From: Agriotes lineatus | Taxonomy: Eukaryota > Arthropoda > Insecta > Coleoptera > Elateridae | Reading direction: 5' to 3' | NCBI GenBank assembly: GCA_940337035.1 | Contig: OW679197.1 | Location: forward strand, 55,015,903-55,079,902 | DNA: 64,000 nucleotides | Shown here: piece after piece, positions 24,085 to 36,239 of the stretch | Layout: each line of letters opens with the position of its first letter | Numbering within the stretch: the stretch's first letter is position 1 | Translations under genes and position numbers: made by a program | Notes under the pieces: model-generated | What the model saw: the letters and a program-made list of their open reading frames with translations, nothing else | Told to the model about the DNA's origin: nothing | Databases searched by the model: none

Positions 24085-24294
24085 ACACTGTGTTTTTTTA
24101 TCTCGTTACAACACATATTAATTGCAGCGTTTTTTCATGAGTAACATTTTGATAACATTTTAAATAAACCAATTTGATAGTTGTCGCTGCGGCAACTATG
24201 AAATTAGTTTATTTAAAATGTCATCAAAATGTTACTCATGAAAAAACGCTGCAATTAATATGTGTTGTAACGAGATAAAAAACCACAGTGTATA
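24082..24294. mobile_element. Near-perfect palindromic element, 213 bp
   Basis: Arms of about 100 bp run TATACACTGTG...CACAGTGTATA with very few mismatches around the centre GTTGTCGCTGCGGCAAC. The outer TATACACTG-type terminus suggests a TA-inserting foldback MITE. High arm identity implies recent origin or continued correction. Confidence 0.75.
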
Positions 24295-24479
24295 TTTTTT
24301 TACTACTGACATTGAAAAATAACATATTTGATCCCTTTAGATCTTTATATTAACTATTTCTAAATTATTTCTTAATATTTGAGATGGAGAAGGTTTGTTA
24401 TAGTCGGTACGGTCGACCTAGCCAAACTCAAACTAAGCAACTACAGCCTTAAAAGGGATTAAGCTCATTTTACTTCGAC
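24295..24479. other. Short AT-rich stretch
   Basis: Nothing recognised. Confidence 0.4.
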
Positions 24480-25100
24480 TTATTCACACCTACGCTTTTG
24501 TTTACGGTCAGGTGCCGACCTGAATACGCCCCACAAAGACTGTTCAGTATTTAAATTGTTAATTCCTACTTACTTAAAAGTTGCCCGAGGCAATTTTGCG
24601 ATGTCGACCGAATCAACTATACAAGAATGACCGTCTCAGGTCATTCAGTGCGGCCCTGTTGACAATTAACAACGGCGGGCCGTAAAGGCGCAAGTGAGTC
24701 TTGTAAAATTAAAAATTAAATAACAAACTCGGCGTAACCGCTATTGTCTTTATTAAAACTCATCCTAAAGGCTCATAAAAAGTTAATAGCGATCAATAAA
24801 TTGCCTTTCCATATCAGACATAAGCGCCGACATTGCCTTATTACAAAACGGGCTGAATTTTAATGCGGACAGTAAAAGCCTGCCTGAAAAAAGACTGCCG
24901 ATTCAGTTGCATCGACTGCCAGTTTCGCCCGGCGATAAATAATCATCCTTATGGTATGTGCGATCGGCGACGATTCGGACGAACAATTTGTATGGTTAAT
25001 GAGGGCGGTTCGCTTCTTGGTTTACGAGGCGACCAGAAGTAATAGTTTACGGCTCGCCACAGTATTTTAGGTTTAAATGCCCGCTGCTAATGGAAAACTC
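24480..25100. promoter_or_regulatory. Candidate conserved noncoding island C
   Basis: Complex, higher-GC, non-repetitive sequence with stops in all frames. Contains paired GTCAGGTGCCGACCTGA half sites near 24508, TTAATGAGGGCGG, ATTAAAACTC and several CAATTA/TAAT cores. Inferred regulatory DNA. Confidence 0.4.
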
Positions 25101-26499
25101 CGAATGGTAGATAAACTACACCCTGACGTTATTGGGGTATCAGAGAAAATCGATTTTTTTAACGCGAAACGCAACCCAATAACAGATACTAAAGTGGTTT
25201 AATAAGTACATAAAATGAGATTAAATATGCAATGATATTAGCCTTGCAGGTTTAATAGCAGTTTAATTATTCTTCTATAAATCAGGGATATTATTTGTGT
25301 CATGTTTTTAGTGCCTATTAAATTTCACTTAAAAATTTGAGGTAATCCAGATAATTCAAGAACAACTGCAATTAAAAATCAGTGCTAAACCTTACCCCCT
25401 TATACTATGTAGCGTCTTGCATTAATAACATTTTCCAATTTGAAGGTGTAGTTCTGGAATACATCGAAGCAGTTTTTGAAATTATTTATTTAATTATCCC
25501 TTACTAGTAAACTAAAAAGAATAATAACAAACTTTTTTGTACTCTCATCTTTAAAGTTGACACTCTACGTTCAAGACAGAGCCGTATCGAAGGAATACTG
25601 ATCGTATCGAACGCATAAAAAACCGTATCAAAGACATATTTGCGTGGAATAATATTGAAACAATTAGTGTGAGCAAATTCAGTATATTTTTTAAGGTTAT
25701 ATTCAGCATGTGTCGGAATAAAAACATGTTTTTTAGAGTTCAGGGGACTCTAAAACGCGAAGATCTGTTGAAAACTCAATTTCGAATTTTTGGGATGAAT
25801 CTAATACTTTATTGTAAAAGGAAGTAAAAAGTTTCCTATCCAAGCGGTGACCCGCATTGCCTTAGTTTCAAAGTACGAAAAGGTGCATCGGAGAACAAAA
25901 TTGAATAGAAATTAAAATATTGGAAATAAAATATCAAATACTCTTTTATCGTATGTCATGCGTATTATGCTCCAGGAATGGATGTAACTGACGTGTGTTA
26001 GTTCTTCCATCGGGGCCTTAAACTGAAATAATCCGTCTCGTATGCATTAGTATTTTTATAAATTATTCGCCTGTTTGTTTACCTAACTAACTCAGTATAC
26101 ATGAAACTTTTACTTTAACTCAGTTCGCCGCTTTGTAGTGTCAATATCTGCGAAAACAGATAACTCACCTGTACTTATAGCGTTCTCGGGGCTGAAACTG
26201 ACTTCAAACAACATACACAACAAACGCTAATTTGATCATACAAATAAACATATTAAACTTTAAAATATAAAAAGAATAAGGAAATCCAGGATTGAAACCT
26301 AAATTGAATGGCCATTTCTAAACACAAGTGTCAACTAATAATGAACAATCTATGTGCGCCAGTTCGTGGCTACTCGCATTTACATTTAAATAACATTAAG
26401 ATAATGCTAAAACAACTGTCTTAAAAGCGTAAATGCTAACTACATGAAAGTCCGCTGTCGTATGTTGTGCATAAAAACCCGTCTTCCCGATTTGCATAC
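25101..26499. other. Long AT-rich stretch, nothing recognised
   Basis: A small cluster of CCGTATCGAAGG/CGTATCGAACG/CCGTATCAAAGA direct repeats lies near 25580-25640. Nothing else was identified. Confidence 0.4.
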
Positions 26500-26945
26500 G
26501 TAATTAATTTGTCTATGTCGCGCATCCCTTTCAACTCGCCTAAAAAACGAAGAAAGTATTGTAATCGGGAAAAAATCACCTTCCGAAATTTCTTCAAAGC
26601 TTCACATTTCCTAGATGACGGTTTTCTCAATTCCGTTTGTCTTTCTGTCTGTATCTTGGCGGTATAACTCAAAAAAATGTTGTTAGAGAAAGACGATATT
26701 TTGCATGCACCTTATATGTCTACCTATCATGAAACCGAGAAAGTTTCGGAGAAATATATACAAGTAAGCACCTCAAAAAAAAATTATTTTGTTTATTTTT
26801 CATTACCGGTGAAATAAATACAAGTAATAATTTGCACATAGCTCAGGCTTTATCATTGGAGAAAATGAAACCTAACATGTACAGGGTAAACATCACAAAT
26901 TGCCCATAATAGTATCGTGCTTTATAACGCAGTTTAACTTTGTGC
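26500..26945 (-). repeat. Dispersed repeat, copy 2
   Basis: Inverse-orientation copy of 14840-15275, carrying the same GAACGAAGAAAG, CATCTAGG, polypyrimidine GTCTTTCTGTCTGT and TCATGAAACCGAGAAAGT blocks. Confidence 0.65.
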
Positions 26946-26954
26946 ACTTTGAGC

Positions 26955-27045
26955 ACGCCCGTGGCTCAGTTATTCTAGCAGTGGATAAGACACTAGCTCG
27001 AAATATTCGCCTCGGAACGCGGAGTTCGAATCTCCCAGCGGACTA
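26955..27045 (+). mobile_element. tRNA-derived SINE-like sequence
   Basis: GTGGCTCAGTTATTCTAGCA matches a pol III A box with D-loop, and GAGTTCGAATCTCC 60 bp on matches a B box and T loop. The 5' GCCCGTGGCTCAG start is tRNA-like, but the anticodon arm does not fold well and no matching acceptor 3' strand is present. A tRNA-derived SINE head or tRNA pseudogene is more likely than a working tRNA. Confidence 0.55.
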
Positions 27046-28219
27046 CATCTTTTTATTTCCAAATTGATCAATTGATTCACGCGAGGGAAGTTTCGTGTAA
27101 ACCCTTTTACAGATTTTTTTAGTAAAGATTCACCTTGAGATTTAATAATTTTGACAGTCTGTTTGCCTGTGGCTATTTTTTTTTCATTTTACAAGGGCAT
27201 GTTTAATTTCACTGATTTAAATTGCTGGTATTTTTTAGGGATTTGTGTTGCATATTTATTTTTGTAAATATGTTGTTCTTCCTATTTCATCTGCTGGAGA
27301 CACGATTCTATAGAACTCTTCTACTTTTTCTTTAATTTGAACAGTGTGTGCCCCGATTTTTACTAATTGATCTGGAATTATAGGTAGCTATTTTTATTAA
27401 CTTGTAATAGCCGATCAGAACCCAAGTATTCTTTGCAGCCTTTATGTGTTTCATTCTGCTCACCCTGCGTTGGGTGGGTTCAATACCAACCCTATACTGA
27501 TTTACAACTTCCCACCGAACCGTTTTTCATAGTTAGGTATCTGGGTTCGAATATTTAACAAAGTTGTTACTCGGTAGCATCTACTAAGTAATGGTAGCAC
27601 TGATTACCGTTACTATCGTAAAAGAGTCGTTACAGGTTACTACTCCTCATGGCTAAGGCTTGTACATTTAAAATTTTCATATTAATAGTCGCATGATAAA
27701 CCCATTCAAGTCTCAAAAGAGTTGTACGAAGAAATTTAATATGAAGAAGAAGAAAACAAAAGTATAGCTATAAAACAAATTACGTCGTTACAAAACCAAT
27801 AAATGAAAATCAGTGCAATTTATATGGTATTCAGCAGATTGCAGTTTTGGGAAAAATATATTAATTACATTTAACTCTTATTTGAATATTGGTTACATCT
27901 TCTAAGATGTGATTAATTGTGTTTCAGTCGGTAGTAGTAGGGTCCAATTTGGAAGGTTGTGATTTATTATTCCTAATGGACACACATTCTGATGTAGATG
28001 GTGGCACACTCCCCAAAAATTTTATATGGAGAAGAAATCGCGAGTCTATTATAAAACTAGGGAGAAACTAAGTAACATTTTAGACAATGCAATAGAAGTA
28101 CGCATACTACATTTAGAATATTCAAATTGTATGTAATAAATATATTTGATCGACAATCGTATCTACCACAGCACCATCATAAAATGACTTGGCATAGGTT
28201 GATGATATGCTTAGTAGCT
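27046..28219. other. AT-rich stretch, nothing recognised
   Basis: No gene or clear repeat. A GGTGGGTTCAATACCAACCC element near 27473 resembles an isolated B box but lacks an A box. Confidence 0.35.
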
Positions 28220-29480
28220 TTGATGTTTATCTTCTTCTTCTTTTTAATTTGTTTTGGTAATCGGCTCTCTATTATCCAACTTAATTTTTTGATGACGATG
28301 TCCAGCACTCTCGCCATCTCTTTGATGGTCTAAGAGGCGAGCGTCTGACTGAGGGTTTTCCATTTTTCTAAATTCTCCCTATTCTTTGGAAGCATTCTGG
28401 ATATGTTCAACACATATTTACAATTGTTCTATTATATCGTTATTTATAGTGAGTGTGCATGGCATACGCAGTTTAGAGATGAAAAAAGATTTTGTTTTTT
28501 CCCTAGATATTGGCATGTTGTAATTGATGGCTTTCAGGCGGAAAGAATGCATGAACCTTTGTAAGTTATCTTCATTTTCTCTTATAATACTGCGTCGTTT
28601 GATAGTTTTTCTTTATTGGTATGGTATCCATGTGTATTTAACCTCGTTAATTACTTCATCCATGACATGTTCTACAGTATAGGGTTTAGTCCCCTTGTCT
28701 AACTCCAGCTGATAGATGACGATTGCTTATTGCTAAAACACTGTAATTTTGGTCTTTGGGTAATTTATTACACTTAGTATTTTTGGTGGTAAGTGATTTT
28801 TACCACAAATTAGTTACGTCCTCTAACCTTTAATTGGACCTTGGCACAGGCCTTTGTTAGGTTTACGAAACACATGAACGTTTGTTTGCTGTTCTCTATC
28901 GATTGTTCTCCATGTCGGTTGTATAGTCGTTGTTACGAAGATCTTGCCGCTTTTCGCTCATTTCAATTCTTTCCTTGATATTTTTTCGATAAAATTAGTA
29001 AACACTGTCATTATTGAATTGAGCAAAGTAATTCCTCGATACTTATCTAAGCACTTTTCTTCTTTTTTAAACAAGGATGTAGTAATGTTTTTCCCAGTGC
29101 TGAGTGCTATAAATCGACCAACTCTCTTCATGGTCACTAACTTTGTATTTTATTCTTTGTTTTTATAAGCTTCTTAATTCTCAAATATACTTGTCGTTGA
29201 CTGAATTCAGTTCTGCTCTTCTAGTAGACGTAGCTCCTCGGTATATATGGTTTTGAAATAACCCATCAATTTTTCCACACTTATAGATGGCGTTCTGCTT
29301 CATTTATTTGTTGTCTTACTCGCCGAAGTATTTCTCATATTTTCTTCTGTGCTTCGTATGTTTTATTTCTTCTGAATTCCATGTGTGCATTGTTCTTCTC
29401 TTTGAAGGTAAACCATAGTTTGCAGTTAATTCTTCTATTTAGATTAACTTTCGCATTAAAGCTTTTTTAACCGCGCTATA
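28220..29480 (-). pseudogene. RTE-like LINE relic, near full RT length
   Basis: Minus strand, N to C: a linker with FRRNKTYEAQKKI (about 29370); KKEEKCLDKYRGITLLNSIM (about 29060), the NYRGITLLN block; CFVNLTKACAKVQLKV in place of the FIDLxKAFDxV palm A motif (about 28880); AGVRQGD (about 28700) with MDEVINEVK; NEDNLQRFMHSFRLKA and NYNMPISREKTKSF (about 28500-28600), the thumb region; and at the 3' end a GAAGAAG-type tail near 28230. Domain A has lost its catalytic D, and stops and frameshifts are common. Confidence 0.8.
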
Positions 29481-30660
29481 ATATTTTTGGTAATTTTTGA
29501 CCAGTGTCACTCAACGCCATCAGTATAGTTTATTTTATTTGTTCTATTTTTAGAGGTAATCAGTATTCGTATAACCGTTTTAGTTACTTTCCTGTACACT
29601 GTTTCTTGCTCCTTTTTAAGCTGCATTACAAGTGTAACTTTCCCATGACCAGAGCATGCTCTGTGTCAACATTTCCAGCTGTTAATGATTTTGTATTGAT
29701 TATATGTGTTAGATTAAACGACATATTTGTTATAATATGATCTATCATAGATTCTTGTTTTCTGTAATTAAACCAAGCAACCTTATATTAATATCTGTGA
29801 TTGGAAAAAAGTATCATTGATTCTTAGGGCGTCTCTGATACAGAAATCAGTAAGAGCTATCTCATCACCATTGATTTGTGATTTCTATGTTTCCTGTTCT
29901 CGCATCTCTCTGTCTCTCTCTTTCTCTCTCTCTCCCTCTGTTCTATCTTCATTTTCTATCCAATATTTCTTTCACTTTGTTGCACACACGTTCATATTCA
30001 TATATTTTTGAACCATTCATGTACTTAGTTACTCAGTTACTTATATCGAAATGAAGAGACTACCACAAGAAACAGGTTGATCCAAGGAAATAATATTGTA
30101 GCAAGCAAATTTAAGAGATCGATCACCGCGAGAGAGAGAGAGAGAGACTAATCTACATAGTCGTAGAAAAAACAGTACAGACGGTGTATCATTTGCCACC
30201 CGTCTGCTGATGCCAATGGTACTTTTGTTTCCAGATTTATAAAATAATTTTTTTTAACAGACACCTGGTAATTCGTAGAATTAAATTCTCTCTCTTCTCT
30301 CAGGTACATTTTGACATTCTCCTCTTGGCCTTTTAAGTTTATTCCTTTAATTCTCCTTTAATAACCAAGTACTAGTCATGGTAGTGCACTAATCTCGTGA
30401 TAAGTTCGGGAATCTTGTTTTTGATTTGGTAAAATCCGGAAAGTCGAAATCTATTCAAATTTCGAAAATGTAAAGCCTATCAATATTATTCTTGCGCCTT
30501 TTTTATACTATTTTTCTTCTTTTTCGTCTTCTTATTGACATATCTATATCTCCCAAGTGAAACCCTTCTGATTGTTTCCCGAACTTGTCTGATCTGAATC
30601 ACTTTTAGTCCATTTTAATTCGCTCATTTGTTGAGCATTTTAAACATATCTTAAAATCTG
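29481..30660. other. AT-rich stretch with CT/GA microsatellites
   Basis: CT-rich microsatellites at about 29905-29940 and 30272-30300 and a GA run at 30128-30148. No gene recognised. Confidence 0.5.
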
Positions 30661-31280
30661 ATTATGAATCGATTAGTTTGAACGGTAGATTGAGGGAAAG
30701 TCCGAGCACGCAACAAGAAAAAACTGAGCAATTGGAGCTAATCGGCTCTTCATTAGTTTCTGGTTATTTCTCGAGCTGCGTATTACCGGCGCAATTACGG
30801 GCATTTAAATTGGCGGCAATTTCGCGCGACCCAGAATTAAGCGAATTTATTCGACAACGAAACGGGCCGTCGAAGTTGATCAATGACAAACAGGAAACGT
30901 AGGTTGCTTATTACTCGCCTGCACTTGCCCCATGAGTTATGGGCCGCAGCTGTATCATTACAGGCGATTTCCACAGACAGCATAATAGTTTAATTGATGC
31001 ACTTGCGAGACAGAAACGGCGCACGTTGCGTCTTTTTCTCAGAAGGAAAATCTCGCCGGCCGCCAGCGGAAAGCACTAATGGTTTATGGTCCACGAAAAA
31101 TCGATTCAGTGTTTGATTCAATTAAGTTAAATCAATTGAGGCGTAATTATATGGTTCCATCTCGAGCTCGGTTTCAAAAATTATCGTTTATCCGTCCCAA
31201 TTCCGAGCCCCGGGGCGGCTTTCTAAACGAAATGGCTTTAAATTAGTGCTATCGAACCACCGTTATTTACGAAATCACCC
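30661..31280. promoter_or_regulatory. Candidate conserved noncoding island D
   Basis: Higher-GC, non-repetitive DNA. A 74-codon open frame at 30678-30902 has no acceptor, no known motif and ends at an ordinary stop, so I do not call it an exon. CAATTA, TTAAGTTAA and AATCGATT sites are dense near 31100-31150. Inferred regulatory DNA. Confidence 0.4.
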
Positions 31281-32030
31281 ACCACCTGTTCAATTATTAT
31301 CATTACCGAAGTTGGGGTCTAACTCTAACCCTTTAGGTTAATAACCATAAATAGAGGCTAACCATCTTTAGAAATCTAAAAAGGTTTCACGACTATCTGA
31401 TTAGAAACCCGGGAGGAAATTTTGTAGGCGTATAGCAAGGGTATTTTGGAAAAGCTATGGAGGAAAGTAAGCATCATTGTAAAATTAGCATCTAACTTTA
31501 ACCGATGGGCTAAATTTAACTTAATGTAAATAATTTTTCTCGCGTCTTCTGAAATTTATTTTTCTGAATTACTAGTTAGAAATTGAAAAAGAATAGCATA
31601 ACAGTTTGTTCTATGTCTTAAATTATACACTAAATAAAGTGGTAGATATATTAAGCAGGCAATTCTTATTTTTTCTCGGTCTGTTAAGGTTTCTCACTAG
31701 TGTTAATTCACATTAGCAAAAAACCTTATAAAATTTGTAATTACATTGTTTCTGTAAAGTCTTTATTATATAATTAATGCTGCGATAGAAAAAAATGTTT
31801 TATATACATTTGTTTTTCAAATAAATCTGACTATTCCATATATTTTGATTCGATTTATAAATTGTTAGTTTAGCAGCAACTAAATACGGTCCAGTGTTTC
31901 AAGCGCGCAACATTGCAGCAGCACACCTAATAGTTGCGTAAATATGGAAGAGACAAAAGAAACGATATGAGTACTTAGATAAATTAAGGAAAGAGTCGCG
32001 GTCAATATTTATGTGAAGCTTTTACACAAA
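31281..32030. other. AT-rich stretch, nothing recognised
   Basis: No feature identified. Confidence 0.4.
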
Positions 32031-32530
32031 TTGACTTTTTGAGGTTTTCGGTGCGCTCGATAGGCCCCACGCGGCAGCTAAAATGCGGCGGGGGATTCTT
32101 TAATCCAAATGGCCCCCGCGTAGCGGCTGTCAGGTGTACTGATTTATATAGATATAATTACATCTCCCCAGATCGGTATGAAGACGTTCTTAATAGAAAG
32201 AAATTGATTCATTGCAGCGCCATTCGGATACAAATTCACTGACTGCTTTCTTCCGCCACGTCGGATGAATGCGGCCCATTTATCATCCGCGTTTTGCGGT
32301 TGATAAAGATTTAGGTACATTTTCTTCCTTTTCAGCTGGCTAATTCGAATGAAGGCAGGGAAATTTTACATTATCATTCCTTCATTATTTATTTTCTTTT
32401 CATCAATTTTCCCGCAGTTGTTTCGCAAGTTGTGCTGATGGTGCCGTCAGCAATCGATTTGCTGCCGGCTTTATCCTTTCCGGCAAATGCTCCAGTTAAA
32501 ATCATTTCTTAGATTAGCGCAAATTTGAGG
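32031..32530. promoter_or_regulatory. Candidate conserved noncoding island E
   Basis: Higher-GC complex DNA with GCGGCAGCTAAAATGCGGCG, CATTTATCATCCGC and AATTCGAATGAA blocks, no exon signals. Close to island D and possibly part of one larger regulatory region. Confidence 0.4.
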
Positions 32531-33099
32531 AAAGTTTCAATCAAAGAGATTAGTATCTCCACTAAATGATTTTAGGGTCTAATACATATTGCGAATAATC
32601 AAAGAGCATTGCAATTGGCATATATTTCGGTATATATGATTAAAACGAGCATACTATCAAGTATATTGAAATTTTTATTTTAGTTACCGATGATCAAACT
32701 AATCCTCAACACCAATACATTTATTTAACCTAATTTTCCACAAACCTAAAGCCACTTGTCGTTTTCGGTTTTCGGAATATTATTAAAAAAAATCGTTATC
32801 GTTCGGTCTATCTCGTACTCGGAAGAAAATCGATGATCTCGTAGAGATTTCTTCAAATGAAAGAAAAACCAAAAGTCACACATACTTAAGCGGGATAATA
32901 AGATGAACGTTTTCTCCATAAATTTATAAGTCAAGGAATCGTCGAATCTGTCAGTATACAATTGCAAGGAAATAGAAACATAACGAAGTAAAAAACTAAG
33001 TAACGCAACTGTTATAACAAACCACAGCTAGACAGTCAAGGAAAAAAGGGACGCAGATACATACACTTAATAAAACAGGACAATGAAAATTCTAAAAGC
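32531..33099. other. AT-rich stretch, nothing recognised
   Basis: No feature identified; a 73-codon minus-strand open frame at 32746-32967 has no family resemblance. Confidence 0.35.
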
Positions 33100-34075
33100 T
33101 AGATTATATACAAATGAAATACGTATATGAATTAAGAAATCCACAAGGAGAACTAGTTGAGGATAGAAGGGAAATATAGATAATAATAATAGAAGATTTT
33201 TTCCGCTATCTAACGAATCGAAAGTACCACAAACTACAAATGACAACAATTCACCACCAGTTGATAACAAACGAATCATCAATAAAGACTGAGAGAATCT
33301 ACCAGGAATAGAGAAATATGAAGTAGCTAAGGCAATGGATCAGATGAAACAGCATCAATGACCCTTTAACTAGATGCCTAAAAGAAGGAGAAGTAACAAA
33401 ATATTCGAATGATTCTACAGTGACATCGTTGGACAAGAACGGGGATTACCATAAACTAAAACAATATCGAACTATAACCCTGCTTCCCGTCCTTTACAAA
33501 TTATTATTAACTAAAGTTGTAATAAATAAACTAAGCAATCAATTAGACGAATAGAAGTTAGAAACTCAAGCAGGATTTCGAAATGGATATGACCCAAGAG
33601 AGAACCTGCTCACAGTAAAGGTTCTATTTGAAAAGAAAATGAATTTAACCTAGCTATATTTTTACTTTGGTAGACTTTGAAACAGTTTGTTACGATAGAA
33701 ATAGTGGCGTGAAAATCGAAAAACCAAGAGGTTTCGATCTATGTGTCGTATGACAAATACAACTGAAAATTTGTCTCTCACGAAACCCCATTTGCATAAA
33801 ATGGCGGCCATTCTATGTGCAATGGAGAGAATAAGGGAGAAGATACGCGTTGAAGGTGTTGCTGAGCGAATCACTACCTTTAAATTGAGCTGACTTGGGC
33901 ACATAGAGCGGAATTAACCAGATAGACGACCCAAATACAGATACAGATAGACTAACGACATAAAATGAGTAGTAAGCTTAATGTGGATTCCAGAGGCACA
34001 AAATAGATAAAAACTGAAATCACCGAAGGACGCATTTGTTCACTTAGGGAATGAAAATAGGTAGTAAGAAGAAGA
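33100..34075 (+). pseudogene. RTE-like LINE, internally deleted
   Basis: Plus-strand fragments in order: LRNPQGELVEDRREI and EDFFRYLTNRK (linker before the reverse transcriptase), EVAKAMDQMK, LPVLYKLLLTKVVINKLSNQ and ETQAGFRNGYDPRENLLTVK (reverse transcriptase fingers). These are followed directly by the C-terminal end HKMAAILCAMERIREKIRVE, VAERITTFKLSxLGHIER and SLMWIPEAQNRxKL. The palm domains are missing, so an internal deletion joined RT start to the tail. The end carries a GTAAGAAGAAGAA tail at about 34060. Confidence 0.8.
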
Positions 34076-34179
34076 ATATACTTAGTATAAGCATACCCTT
34101 AACTGTCAATTCATTCAGAACCGGAAAAACATTTGATGAGCTGCCCGTTTATATAACTTGGTGGCTATCGCCACTATCG

Positions 34180-34345
34180 CCAGACCCGTGCTTTCGAACA
34201 AGAGTTTTCGACTTATGTGTCTTACCTGTAATAATATGTGGAACTGAAAACTGATATTTTACAAAATCTCATCTGCAGAAAATGGCGGTCTCTCAACGCG
34301 CAATGGAGAGAGCTTGGTATGTATCTGTGTGACAGAAACAAAGAC
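34180..34345 (+). pseudogene. RTE-like LINE 3' fragment
   Basis: Reads RVFDLCVLPVIICGTEN followed by HLQKMAVSQRAMERAWYVSV, matching the xVFDxCVLPVxxYGxEx and QRAMER blocks after the RT in RTE-type LINEs. It repeats a region also seen in the preceding relic (MAAILCAMER), so it is a second copy and not a continuation. Confidence 0.75.
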
Positions 34346-36239
34346 ACCTGAATATACATTCTGCTGTGATAGTCGTTTGTACGGTAGAGATTTAATGAGA
34401 TAATGTAATTAATAACTAACAAAGTTTTATTTGCTCAAGAAAAATTGCTGGCACAAACAGATTCTTGCGGCAGATTTTATTGAACTTATGTAAATTGTTT
34501 CAAAAGTAGATATATATTTTTGTATATTGTAGATATATGACTCATAGTTTGAATTAAGGTAAGCACACATGTAAAGTGCATTTCACAAAGCACGAAGTAC
34601 GATCGAGGTTCTCTCGTGACTAACGACAAAATATAGGATTATGTTTTGGTAAAACCAGGTTAAATTCGCCTGGAGATCCCATTTTTTAGCTACACAAAGA
34701 GCCAGCATATTTATAGGGCAACATGGTAATATTAGTTTGCACAGAATAAATCATTTTCAACACGTTTATATGTTCACATCAAAGTGGCGTGTAAATCTAA
34801 GCGTACAGTGTATTTACGGTTGAAGTGCGTATAAAGCCGGGCCAAACACTAAAACTTTATACACTGGCGAACAGATTGGGCCGTTGGTGTGTACTGGAGC
34901 TATAATCGTAACTGGCTTGAGGTCTAATGGAAGCCCGGGTCGTTGTCACAGCAAATTGGAGGACTGCAGCTGAAAAATTCGACGGCCATAGCTGAAGAGC
35001 ATGCGTGTGTTCAAATTTGGAGCCTGCAAGCAGAGAAAATTGAATATTGTGCACATTAAAGGATGGAATGCTAGAATTGTTGCAACCAAACAAGTTTCAG
35101 AGGAGTCCGCTCAGTTTATAAAGCATGCGCATAGAGGAAGTGCTGCTGGAGATATTCGGGTCTTCAACCACTACCAGAGCCGTGGGGCTGTACGGCTTCG
35201 TGCAAAGTTGCAAGATGACATATTGGATAATGTCGGAAAAACTTCGTTAATACTATTTGCCTCCTTTCGATAACGTTCACACACGTGCAGTGGTGATGTG
35301 CAACCACCTTTCAGGCATCACATATAGGTTGTGTGTGGAACGAAACCCGGCACTTGCTAACGCCTTTCACTGAGGTAGATTGTATTATTAATTTGACGTT
35401 TAGATGTAATGCATTTGTACAAATAGGATAAGTGTTTCGGTAATTAGCGATCGGCATTTGTTTGAAAAAATAGATTTGAGATTTGTTTGAAAAAGCAAAA
35501 ACTTCTGCAATTTTTTTCCGTTTCGACACGACGCACAATTGTTGTAGGTCATTTCAGCCATTTTTTGGTTAAAATTTTGTAATTTATATGACGTTATGTG
35601 TGTAAAATCCTTTGAAACGTTTACTTACCTGAAAATAAATAGCAATGTTTCGTGAACGGCGTTTTGATTTTGAATAGTGCTTGATTTATTTCTTTTGGTG
35701 CAACAATACAATTATTTCAAATGAACTGTGTGGTTTTGAGTTGAAGCCAGCAACCATCTTGAAGTTATTTATAATGCAGCGCCGTGCAGTTGCAGATTCG
35801 AGAGGGGTTTCGATAGTGGTGCGGAAAATAGGTTAGCAGAAATGTCTGCTCTTGTGATTATTCTTTAGCACACATTATTGTAAATGTTGAGTTCTACTAT
35901 GATAATTAATTGGGCGCAAATATGTGTTTGAAAAAGTCAGCAATAAAACAAGGTTCTTTATTCTCAAATAATGAATTATTGTTTACTTTCATGAACCCAC
36001 GAAGTCATTTCAGAATTTGTTTAGTGTTTAGTATACATTTGCAAAAAATCTTGACGTTGGACATTGCAAAATTAGTTTTTCGCTCGTCGTCATTGCAGTA
36101 ATTGACAACTTTTAGGACTCGTGAAAAAACACATTTTGTAACTTGTTTTATAAATAACTCTGCTTTACCTTTTTCGTGTTTATTGTTTTCAACTCAAAGT
36201 AGACACTTGAGAATTACGTATCAAATATATCAGCCAAAT
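34346..36239. other. Long stretch, nothing recognised
   Basis: 34860-35290 is less AT-rich and holds overlapping open frames on both strands (plus 35001-35273, 90 codons; minus 34857-35093). Neither shows a motif, splice signal or bias I can defend. A decayed transposon is likely. Confidence 0.35.

Noticed and set aside
26955..27045. Functional tRNA gene
   Set aside because: Pol III boxes are present but acceptor and anticodon stems do not pair well.
30678..30902. A 74-codon open frame in island D as a dac exon
   Set aside because: No acceptor or donor at its ends, ordinary stop, no Dachshund-like or other known motif.
35001..35273. A 90-codon frame with an FNHYQSRGAVRLRAKLQ stretch
   Set aside because: Looked protein-like, but no family is recognised and the minus strand is equally open nearby; left as unassigned.
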